Below are positions 1 through 8,511 of a stretch of DNA of 64,000 nucleotides, piece by piece. The first letter of the stretch is position 1; every line of letters starts with the position of its first letter. The position numbers were made by a program, and so were the translations under genes. The notes under the pieces are model-generated. The model ran no database searches. It was not told the origin of the DNA and saw nothing but the letters and a program-made list of their open reading frames with translations. Source of the DNA: Nilaparvata lugens (Eukaryota > Arthropoda > Insecta > Hemiptera > Delphacidae); contig NC_052505.1 of NCBI RefSeq assembly GCF_014356525.2, positions 18,024,885 to 18,088,884 of the forward strand, written 5' to 3'.

Positions 1-1187
1 CAAAAATTCCAAGAGGTAGGTGCAAGAGTTTGTACTAATTTTATCTGATCAATGAATGGTTGAGGTTGCAAATGGCGATCAGTGTTATCAAATTTTCCTA
101 GTCCTTGTAATATACTATGTACATTGAGGTTGTCTGTTTGAATTCCTTGAGGTTGTTGTTGAATATGATTTTCCAATGCTATTATTTTTTCCTGTGTGAT
201 CTGCCATTGACTATTATGTGTAATTTTATTTGCGTTTATTTCTTGATTTAATTGAGTCAGAGTGGATTTCTGAATTAGTAGAGTTCCATTTAAAGCTTTA
301 CAGGTTTCAGTGTTTTGATTGATGCTACCTTGCAGTTGGTTCATTTTTGTGGACATATTAATCTGTTTGTTTTGTATTTCTTTAATATTGCTAATATTTT
401 TGTCAACTGTAGTTGTTAAGTTTTGATTGGCAACGGTAATTTGTTTGTGGATTTCTTGGTGGCAATCGGCCTTAATGTTATTTGTTATATCCTGAATAGG
501 TGTAGTGATTTGTGTATTTAAGTTGTCTATCCTTTCATTGAGTTCACATGTAACCGTATCTAACCTTTCCGATAATCCTGCCGTAACTTTATCCTGACTT
601 TCTTTTTGCAGGGTTATCATTGCTTTCAACTCTTCCCTATGACTCTCTACTTTAGTTTCAATATTATCCAACCGTTGTTCTACTGATTTTATAGCGCCTG
701 TGGTCTCTTTCATACCCTGTTCCACTGTTTGTTTATTTTCCTCCTTTACTGTAGCAATCTCTTTTTTAATCTCCTGCATCATACTATCCATTGTTTTTTG
801 TAACATAATGTTGAAAGTGCTACTAGTTTGTTCCATTAGTACCTTTTGAAGCGGATCTAATTCTGTGATTGAAAATATACTTTGTTTGCCCAGGTGTGAC
901 TCGGCCTCCGGCGATGCGGGTTCTGCAGACTGCTCCTCGCCCCCTTCAAAGTTGATCTCTACTATCCGTTGATTCAATGGTGTGTCAGCGGCGTCGATTC
1001 GAGTGGAGGATAGAGGTTGCAGACCTGGTGGATCGAAAACTATCGACCCGACGCTTCCTGGTTCCCTTTCTCGTGGCGTATTGGCATCTACCGTGGTGGG
1101 GTTTGATGTGCTCGGAGTCGACAAAGTGGGATCTGTGCAACCGCCGTACATATATGAAACTTCAGAGTTTGCGGGAGTGTGATTCAT
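1..1187 (-). CDS. gag-like coiled-coil protein of an LTR retrotransposon (C-terminus off window)
   Basis: The frame is open for 395 codons from ATG at 1187 down to position 1, with no stop. An in-frame stop lies upstream (1214-1212), so this ATG is the natural start. Residues 1-110 are rich in Ser, Thr, Pro and acid residues and look disordered. Residues 110-345 are rich in Gln, Asn, Lys and Glu with heptad-like spacing and few Pro, as in a long coiled coil. The last visible residues include FIDQIKLVQTLAPTSWNF, which resembles the entry to a gag capsid-like region. Codon use is ordinary and the AT content is lower than the flanks. The position just downstream of a PBS and leader makes gag the best reading: a structural protein forming the particle in which reverse transcription occurs. 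The frame looks intact, suggesting a fairly young copy. I do not recognise the family; no zinc knuckle is visible because the C-terminal part is outside the window. Confidence 0.82.
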   Translation of the reverse strand, partial: MNHTPANSEVSYMYGGCTDPTLSTPSTSNPTTVDANTPREREPGSVGSIVFDPPGLQPLSSTRIDAADTPLNQRIVEINFEGGEEQSAEPASPEAESHLGKQSIFSITELDPLQKVLMEQTSSTFNIMLQKTMDSMMQEIKKEIATVKEENKQTVEQGMKETTGAIKSVEQRLDNIETKVESHREELKAMITLQKESQDKVTAGLSERLDTVTCELNERIDNLNTQITTPIQDITNNIKADCHQEIHKQITVANQNLTTTVDKNISNIKEIQNKQINMSTKMNQLQGSINQNTETCKALNGTLLIQKSTLTQLNQEINANKITHNSQWQITQEKIIALENHIQQQPQGIQTDNLNVHSILQGLGKFDNTDRHLQPQPFIDQIKLVQTLAPTSWNF

Positions 1188-1733
1188 TATGTCAAATGTG
1201 ATAAATGATAATTAAACAGTGATAAAAATGATAAGCGAAAATGCTTAAAAAAGAGACACAACCGGGACTTACAGTGAACAGTGATGTGTAAAGTGTTTGG
1301 ATACTCTTACAACCAGGTATTTATACTTAAGTTTTTTACAATGCTCTAGCGCCCTCAATGTTTTGTTGATTTATTTTTGGCTAGTTTACAGGCTGCGACT
1401 TATTTTCCAACCGGCTTAAACATCTAATATATTTTTGACTAGAAAGTAATAGCAGTTTAGGCTTATAAAATATAATCTCTCTTTATAAACATGTAATTTT
1501 TCACAGTACTAATAATATAAAATTTTCTTTAAAACATATAATTTCTCTCTACTTAAAGCTCTTGTTTCCCCAAAAAGTAATACAAATATTCCTTCGCCAG
1601 TTTTCCTCACAATTCGTATAAGTTATCTATAATTTTCACTATGGTTATTGACCTAATTTCAAGTAATTATTCAATGAGCTTGGCTCTCATCATCAGTCCC
1701 ACGTTGGTACGACATGTCTTTGTCGTATCCGTG
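1188..1733 (-). other. untranslated leader of the LTR retrotransposon
   Basis: This lies between the primer binding site and the gag ATG. It holds a consensus-like splice donor on the minus strand (GT at 1272-1271, GTAAGT), 85 nt upstream of the gag start, and a degenerate second copy of the PBS region at 1697-1726. No long open frame is seen. Confidence 0.6.
1697..1726 (-). repeat. degenerate duplicate of the PBS/LTR junction
   Basis: CCACGTTGG followed after 6 nt by ATGTCTTTGT at 1699-1723 repeats the arrangement at 1737-1760 (CCACGTTGG, 5 nt, ATGTCTTTGT), 37-38 nt away. The CCA-end part of the PBS is altered in this copy. Confidence 0.6.
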
Positions 1734-1751
1734 GCCCCACGTTGGGCGCCA
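1734..1751 (-). promoter_or_regulatory. tRNA-Lys primer binding site (PBS)
   Basis: The plus strand reads GCCCCACGTTGGGCGCCA, identical over 18 nt to the 3' end of insect tRNA-Lys(CTT) including CCA. The minus (element) strand is therefore its complement, the site where the tRNA primes minus-strand DNA synthesis. It directly abuts the CA end of the LTR at 1752. Confidence 0.88.
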
Positions 1752-3747
1752 TGTCTTTGTGTCACGTTATTCTTTATATTAAAATAACGATTAGCCTCCT
1801 GCTTGGCATCAGTCGGTAAAGCATGAGATTTAATATAATTAGGGCGTGGTTTTCTAATAGTATTCAGTCTTAAAAAATCTTGATAGGCCTAGATATGGGC
1901 TTCTCCAATAACTCTTGTAATTCAATAATAATAAATATATATATAAATGATACTTATACTATAGAGATGAGGAATATAAAATAAATTGCACACCATGAAA
2001 ATTTCACACATATATTACACAAATAATGCAAAGATCAATCGAGGCAAAAAATATATATAGAGCGATAAAAAAATATAATATAAAAAATAGAACAATATTT
2101 GAAATCAATAAAAATATCACAGGCTAACTTTATATTCTAGATTTATGGCACGAATCATTACCATGTGCCTTTATCTTGAAATCATATGCATTCTTTGGCA
2201 TGTAGCTGTGACATGTACTTGCTAATACTTGTCTGCTTGGATAATTCAATCATAATATGTGCTCTAAGATCAGCTTGATAAATTAGCCACTAATAATCCA
2301 AATATATCTATATATTAAAATCTCTAGTATTTAGTAGATTTATTTGTATCGAATATATATTTTTATCTCAGGGTGTAAGATTCGGCACCTGACGGAATAG
2401 GTAGAGCCATTCATCTAGTGAATTAGAACTATGATAAATTATCGCAAATTGTATTGCAAAAATTAAATATTGTATGCATACGTTTGATAGCCTAGATTTC
2501 GTACTTCTTTGATTAAATAGAAATTTCTAAAATATTGATCTATATTTTTCTTTCAATTAAATACCTTTAATACTAATTTTTTACTTGCGCAAGTATTACT
2601 CTTAATAATTTCTTAATTTATAATAACCCTTTCGGCGAGCTAGCTTTGATCATCAGATTATTTCGAAGCACTAGGGCGCCCATCACTAAATTCAAATTTA
2701 AATCACTCACGTGTCGAAAATCTTCTTGTAAGCCGCCGATGTCGATCCAACTCCATGTGGTCCGGGAATATGGTAGCCGGAATCGTCTCCTCCAAGGGGT
2801 TATAAATTTAATAAAAATGAAAAATGACTTCTGCTTCACAATAGCATCACGAAGTCTTTTAAGAAATTTAATAATTTACTTTAACTTTAATTTTTACAAA
2901 ATCATTAGTAAGGTAATACGCTCTAAAATATTTGGGGTCCTCTTATGGTGGCATTGGCTGGCGAGTGCTGGTTCTTCCTTCTCAAGTTTTACAGATCCTC
3001 TTTCCGACTTTCAAATTAGCATAAAATTTAAATATCTCAATCCTCCGCCATTAAATTCAAATAGATCTTACAAAAAATGCCAAAATATTGCTTAGATTAT
3101 ATGATTAATAATTTCTTTGCATTCGAGCCATATTGATAACATAGATTACACAAATTTTTACACGAAAACTAGTACATTTATATAAATATATATAAATATT
3201 TTTGAACTGGCCTACAGTTGCCGCCTATTAACTGCCGTTTTACTATTGGTGCATGCAAATTTTATTCGGTATTCATGCGCCTGGTAACTCTTATTTCCTG
3301 AATACATTAAATTATTTTTATTTGGTTTTTTATTTATGCTCTTTGCATGCTAGTTAATATTCTATATATTAATATTAATTCCATGCTAACTAATAATTAG
3401 CCACGTGGACGGGTGTTTTCTCACATTGCACACCGTCTGATTGCAATAAAGCTCTGCCAAGGGGTTTTGGTCAGATTCTACGTTCTTCGGTTTGATCGAT
3501 CTCTAGGTCACCGATCTGTGAATACATCTATCTAACCTCAATCTTCAAATATTTTATAAATAATATATTTATGAGTAGTAAACTTTCTTCAAATCCTTTT
3601 TAGGTTCTTGTACCATTTAGCCAGAACAAGCTGATGCTATCTTATCTTGATTATTATCTGCTTGGCGATATTAGCCAATTACTTTATTTTTAGACCTATT
3701 ACTATTTCTGTTAGGGCTTTTTATCTACCCAGATTTAAGATGTTACA
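1752..3747 (-). repeat. putative 5' LTR (about 2.0 kb)
   Basis: In element orientation it would begin TGTAACATC at 3747 and end AAGACA at 1752, giving TG...CA ends with TGT/ACA inverted termini. The 1752 end is firm because the PBS starts next to it. The 3747 end is inferred only from the TGTAACA motif and could be wrong. The interior is AT-rich, and the open frame on the plus strand at 2646-3095 is not recognisable. Confidence 0.45.
1801..1850 (+). other. tRNA-Lys-like body sequence inside the LTR (U5 side)
   Basis: Plus-strand 1810-1828 matches 18 of 19 bases of the D-arm and upper anticodon-arm region of tRNA-Lys(CTT) (CAGTCGGTA, then AGCATGAGA). Weaker similarity continues through the anticodon and variable region to about 1850. 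Element RNA is the minus strand, so it is complementary to the tRNA here, 50-100 nt upstream of the PBS for the same tRNA. It is not a functional tRNA gene: the acceptor stem and T arm are missing. Confidence 0.65.
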
Positions 3748-4291
3748 ATAGATACATAAATAAATGAACAAATAAAGTTACATGAAAACACTATATAAAC
3801 TTTCAGATGGCACTTCCAGGTTACTCAGCCACTGGGAGCATCTGGACTAAGAGTGAGGAGATCTGCTGCCCCAGTTGGGAACCTGATTTGAAGTTTATTC
3901 CTTTTTTCAACCGTAATACTAATCTCGTATCATCTTGGCTCTAATGAATATTTATGGTGATCTTGGATTTTATTAGCTTCAACTTGAAACAAAACACATT
4001 TAAGATCTAATAACTGATAAAAGTACAAAGACGGAAAATGCTAGAATGGTTATAATCCATCTTGTATTTGAGGACTCCTATTTGAGAGTCCTTCTATTCC
4101 TTCATCGATCATTTTCCCAGGTTTTCAATTTTCACCCAATTCTCTGCTTTCTTCTCCTATTCTATGCTATTATTCTCTTCCATTCCTCTGTTTTTCTTCC
4201 CTTCCCCAATTTCTCCCTTCCCTTTTCTCCTCATCACTTCTCTCTTTCTCTTCCTTTGCCTGCCTATTACAAGGGAAACCATAGTTGACTA
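3748..4291. other. no gene seen
   Basis: AT-rich sequence turning pyrimidine-rich after 4080. The open frame at 4046-4288 is a Phe/Leu/Ser/Pro product of the CT-rich strand and has no recognisable domain. Confidence 0.5.
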
Positions 4292-4300
4292 GGTATCTTC

Positions 4301-4572
4301 ATAGAGAAACAATAGCGTAAGTAGATATCCCATGGTATAGGGAATTTATGTCGCAACTTCTACTGTTATCTCAAGCCTATTACTGTCGATTATTGTCAAT
4401 TTTTACTGTTTTGTTGGGGTGAGAGTGTATGAACGGCACAATTTGAGAGACTACCAGCGTCACACAACTGCATGGGAAAGAACTATTAGAACTATCGGCT
4501 GGGATAACAGTAAAAGTTGCGACATAAACGCCCTATACCATGAGATATCTACTTACGCTATCGTTTCTCTAT
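4301..4572. mobile_element. Mutator-like MITE with 9-bp target duplication (copy 1)
   Basis: 272 bp with long terminal inverted repeats (about 90 bp) starting ATAGAGAAAC and ending GTTTCTCTAT. It is flanked by GGTATCTTC at both 4292-4300 and 4573-4581, a perfect 9-bp target-site duplication. Long TIRs with a 9-bp duplication are typical of Mutator-like elements. It has no coding capacity. A second copy lies at 10237-10493. Confidence 0.8.
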
Positions 4573-4581
4573 GGTATCTTC

Positions 4582-5210
4582 CCCTCTCTTTTTTTTCTCT
4601 TCTCCAACATACCCAACCACAAAGCCCATGGTTCTTTTATATTTGTAGCATTTTATTTGTTTTGTAATTCTTTGTCATATTGTTTTGTCTTGTTTTGTGT
4701 GTTTTAATGAATTGAAAAATATTCTATTCTTTTTTCATCTCCTCAATCAAAAATCTTCTGACAATTCTTCATTCCACTCTACATTCTTCTCATCCTTTTT
4801 TCTCCTGGATCGTACTTTCTTCAACAACCCTTTCCCCCTCTACTCCTCCTTCTCACCCCCTCAAACCCCCCAAATCGTATTTTGTCAACAATCCTTTGAG
4901 TAAGCCCCCCCCCAATTCTCATGCAATACACGGCTGCATTCTTGTTCTTAATAAATATTGATGTACCGAGTCTCCCCCAACAAGAGGGGGCTATTGGAAT
5001 ATCAAAGGGGTGCCCTTCAGACCCTCTAAGCGCCCCAACTCATAAATTATCCACCCTTAACTTCTGCAACGTTTTGGCCACCAATCTTATAAATAGAAAA
5101 ACAAAAGTGGGCTCATGCAGTATTCGATATGACTTCTTCAAGAGCTTCTCCTGACAAAAACAACATTGGAGAATTTCAGTAGAATGATATAGTTTGACTG
5201 GTTATTCTTC
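4582..5210. other. pyrimidine-rich stretch, no gene recognised
   Basis: CT-rich to about 4920, then mixed. Three open frames (4419-4667, 4685-4903, 4921-5154) are compositional; none shows a domain, a splice partner or homology I can recognise. Confidence 0.5.
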
Positions 5211-5214
5211 ATGT

Positions 5215-5870
5215 TATCAGTATTGGAAATACATTGAATGTATGAGACCATACAATATCCATTTAATAATTGAAGGATATCCGTGAATATATAGATGGTT
5301 CAAAGCAATATTACTACTAGTTTTGCTGTCTGTATTGGAAATACATTGAATATATGAGACCATACAATATCCCTTCAATAATTGAAGGATATCCGTGAAT
5401 ATATAGATGGTTCGAAGCAATATTAAGTATATAAGTTAAATATAAGTTAAATTGTTGTTTCATTTAATTGTGTAAATAAGGCTCTTTATGGATCTCTGTG
5501 AGCCTTTGTATGTAAAGAAGATGAATAAATAAATAAATAAATAAATATTACTACTAGTTCTACTGTCAGTATTGGAAATACATTGAAAGTATGAGACCAT
5601 ACAATATCCCTTCAACAATTGAAGGATATCCGTGAATATATAGATGCTTCGAAGCAATATTACTACTAGTTCTGTGAAATAGTAGACCTTGAGCAGTTAT
5701 AAACCACAGTCTCCTCTAATACTTCCCATTAGAGTAAACTCTGTCCTGTTCTGTCCATACAATATCCATTTAATAATTGATGGATATCCGTGAATATATA
5801 GATGCTTCGAAGCAATATTACAACTAGTTCTGTGAAAAGTAGACCTCGCGCAGTTATAAACTACAGCCTC
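5215..5870. repeat. 112-bp tandem repeat array with insertions
   Basis: The motif beginning TATTGGAAATACATTGAA occurs at 5221, 5333 and 5570, and its second half recurs at 5755-5823. The unit is about 112 bp. The second unit is split by a retroposon tail at 5426-5545. The last units are fused to a second motif (AGTAGACCT...GCAGTTATAAA at 5690 and 5840). The open frames on the minus strand just repeat this unit. Confidence 0.8.
5426..5545 (+). mobile_element. retroposon 3' tail inserted in the tandem array
   Basis: 120 bp ending in (AATA)n, inserted into the 112-bp repeat. AATATTA flanks both sides (5419-5425 and 5544-5550), and the uninterrupted site is present in the sister units. The tandem A-rich tail and target duplication indicate target-primed reverse transcription of a LINE or SINE 3' end. 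Confidence 0.75.
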
Positions 5871-5889
5871 CTCTATACTGTCCATCATA

Positions 5890-6326
5890 GTAAACTTTGT
5901 CCTGTTGTGTCATGTAAACTGTAATGTCTCAATCACACTGTTGGAAAGTTATCGATGACTTGTTTCGTGAAGTGATTAATGTAAAGTATCTCTAGTTTCT
6001 TCCGCACAGTATTTCGTGTGATATGTAATTGTGATTAAAACAAGACTAATATATTCACTTCTTCAGGGATGAATGGCACACCCTACATATGTACTGGCCT
6101 TGTGAGGGTAATTTGGGAGAAATTATGGAGAGGAGATAGATATTATTGACTTCAAATTCCAGGTGGTTTTCCAACCACCCAGGGAGTGATTCGAGAGCAA
6201 TGACTCATTATTGTTCTTTGAAACATTCTTGTATATTTCAAAAATTTCATGATGAATTTTCATAATTAAGATGAGATATTTTGTTGAATAATTAGACAGT
6301 AATCTGTCTAGAGATATAAAACTGCA
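5890..6326. other. no gene seen
   Basis: AT-rich unique-looking sequence with no splice-consistent coding exon. Confidence 0.45.
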
Positions 6327-6328
6327 TA

Positions 6329-6721
6329 TAGTGAGGTCCACGTTATAATGGCAGTGTTTGTTTAGCAATGGTATTGCTATCCTTGTCTATCATTCAACAA
6401 AGCGGATAGCACCATCACTTTCTCGCTCTGCTCTGTTGCCAAATCATATTTTAAAAATGTAGAATTAATAATTAATTAACAAAATATTTCATTTTATTAA
6501 TTAACAAAATATTTTAATGAAAATTCACTATGAAATTATTGAGAAAAATAATTTTATTGCTTAATAAGATATAACTGATTACTTTAAACGAGAATGAACA
6601 ATTAATATTACATCAATGAACCTGTATCAGCTACCGTCTATAGATGACATTGACAAGACAAGGGTTCGGCAACGTTGATCTCCTATCTTTCTCCACTGCC
6701 ATTATAACGTGGACCTCACTA
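6329..6721. mobile_element. mariner-like MITE, TAGTGAGGTCCACG family (long form)
   Basis: Terminal inverted repeats of about 27 bp (TAGTGAGGTCCACGTTATAA...) at both ends, flanked by TA. The interior is the reverse complement of the 37752-38279 copy. The TA flank and short TIR fit a Tc1/mariner-mobilised non-autonomous element. Confidence 0.82.
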
Positions 6722-6778
6722 TAATTCTAGATTCAAATCACATATTCAAATGTTATAATATTCTCAACTGCTGTATTC

Positions 6779-7061
6779 CATCACAACCTGGTCGTGTGTT
6801 GATGGGAAGGATATTAATTTATATCCTTCTTAAAGAATCGACAATTATTTGTTGAAACACCGCCGATCTATGAAGTTACATTACAATTTTATATTATCGT
6901 TATTCTAATTGCATTCAATCTTTATTCTCATTGATCAATTCCTTATACTTGATATAATTCTTTGAATAATTAGCATTACCATCATTTAATGTGAATTAGT
7001 GTTTAAGCCAGTGATTATTGTAACATACATAAATAAAGAAATCTAATCTAATCTAACTATA
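6779..7061 (+). mobile_element. retroposon 3' end with (AATCT)n tail (copy 1)
   Basis: Starts ATCACAACCTGGTCGTGTG, contains GTTTAAGCCAGTGATTATTG and ACATAAATAAAG, and ends in tandem AATCT. Colinear with 29644-29936. A repeated pentamer tail behind an AATAAA motif is characteristic of a non-LTR retroposon 3' end. Confidence 0.75.
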
Positions 7062-7160
7062 GTTCCTAGCTATATTGTTATTTGATGCAGTTCAATAAAA
7101 TATATTATCTAATATTCAATAAAAATACTTCTATCTCCGTTATCAATAATACTTTTATTA

Positions 7161-7438
7161 CTTTTGTGTAGTTGAGAAGTTGATATTTTGGAAATTATTC
7201 ATATTGAATAAAAAAGACTAGGAAATTGTCAAAAAACCACAGATTTATTCATACTTAGAAAGACCGGTTTCGGTTATTACACCATTGTCAATCTCTGTCA
7301 TTATAATCGTTTATGAAACTGGTTTATCAGAGATTGACAATGGTGTAATAACCATAACCGGTCTTTCTAAGTATCAATAAATCTGTGGTTTTTCGACAAT
7401 TTCTTTTCTTTTTCTCAATTTTTTTGTCTTTTTCATTT
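7161..7438 (-). mobile_element. long-TSD hairpin element (copy 1)
   Basis: 278 bp. The central part is a near-perfect hairpin whose arms contain AAAGACCGGTTTCGGTTATT and its complement. One end carries an asymmetric extension of about 45 nt (CTTTTGTGTAGTTGAGAAG...). Flanks are AATACTTTTATTA at 7148-7160 and 7439-7451, a perfect 13-bp target duplication. No coding capacity. Confidence 0.82.
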
Positions 7439-7451
7439 AATACTTTTATTA

Positions 7452-8281
7452 TTACAGAATCTGCAAAGCTTAACAAATTCAGTCGCTCTATTCAAAACGC
7501 TGTAACCAGAGAATATAGAATGATAGAATTACATCCTATCCTCCACTGGCTGTCAACAAACGAAGCCTAAACAAACTGAAAACTGCCTCAAGCAAAACGT
7601 TTCCCATGACAAACAATAAAATTGACAGTGCACCGTTGATAAAAATTTTTCTATATAAATGCCCAGTGAGATTCACTCAAAACTATCAGCTCACCTTATG
7701 AAATATTACCTATACTTTTCATTCATCCAATTCTGACATATTAATCAGTATAACAGAGCAACCAATCAAGATTGACACAAAAGCTACTCTATAAAGTGAG
7801 GCTTACTTTAGTCTGTCAACTTTATTCGAATGGGAAGCATCGATTCCATTCATTAAGAATTCTGACAGTTTGAAATGAGTCCCACTGTACATGAATGGTA
7901 TACTCCTGCATTGCATCCATTCCTCGTTGTTAAAATTACTGTTTTTCAACCAATATCCAGTTGTTGTTATTCCCATCTGCACCAATCACAAAAGAGGTTG
8001 TTTCGTTCGATTAATAAGCGTGTACTGAACATGAGGGGTTGAGAATGGAATGAGAGTAGGATGGAATTTTGCATGGATTCAGTTGTGATTTTGCATTTTT
8101 GAATGTTTTGCGTGATGGAATATTGAATCCAATGCAGTTATTCACATAATTATTATCAGAGAAAACTACTATAAAACTGCTATATTCTGTGATATTATTC
8201 AAAGATTTGAATTCTAATGAGAGAAGAACCCCATGACAAATGTAAATGAGGGATTGAAAGATGGAGAAGAAGTGGCCTCTC
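7452..8281. other. no gene recognised
   Basis: Mixed AT-rich sequence. Minus-strand open frames at 7803-7985 and 8011-8286 show no domain or supported splice structure. Confidence 0.45.
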
Positions 8282-8417
8282 ATCACTCTCCCATTGATCA
8301 GTTTACCTCATAGATCAATGAAATTTATTGGAGGATGTTCTATGAACATATCACTCTTCCATTGATCAGTTTACCTCATAGATCAATGAAATTTATTGGA
8401 GGATGTTCTATGAACAT
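8282..8417. repeat. 68-bp tandem duplication
   Basis: Two near-identical copies in direct repeat, beginning ATCACTCTCCCATTGATC at 8282 and ATCACTCTTCCATTGATC at 8350. Confidence 0.85.
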
Positions 8418-8511
8418 AATAGTAACGAGACATAGCCGAGATGAAAGCTACTATAATTTATAAAGATATCTCTATACAGTAACCATGATTACCAGACGTG
8501 GTCCAAGAATA

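Larger units (their letters stand above)
1..3747 (-). mobile_element. LTR retrotransposon, 5' part (LTR, PBS, leader, gag), cut by window edge
   Basis: Read on the minus strand, a candidate LTR (3747 to 1752) is followed without a gap by an 18-nt primer binding site complementary to the 3' end of tRNA-Lys(CTT), then a leader of about 550 nt, then a 395-codon open frame that runs off position 1. This order (LTR, PBS, leader, gag) is diagnostic of an LTR retroelement. Pol and the 3' LTR would lie outside the window, so neither the LTR pair nor the target duplication can be checked. Ty3/gypsy-like is the likely class, because a tRNA-Lys primer is common there, but no reverse transcriptase is visible to confirm it. 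Confidence 0.8.

Noticed and set aside
1801..1850. Genuine tRNA-Lys gene or pseudogene insertion
   Set aside because: No acceptor stem or T arm, and the anticodon region is altered; its location next to the matching PBS makes an element-linked origin more likely. A chance tRNA fragment is still possible.
2646..3095. 149-residue plus-strand frame
   Set aside because: Falls inside the putative LTR on the opposite strand, with no domain; a chance frame.
5217..5888. CRISPR-like array from the regularly repeated segments
   Set aside because: Units of about 112 bp are repeated in full with no unique spacers, in a eukaryotic genome.
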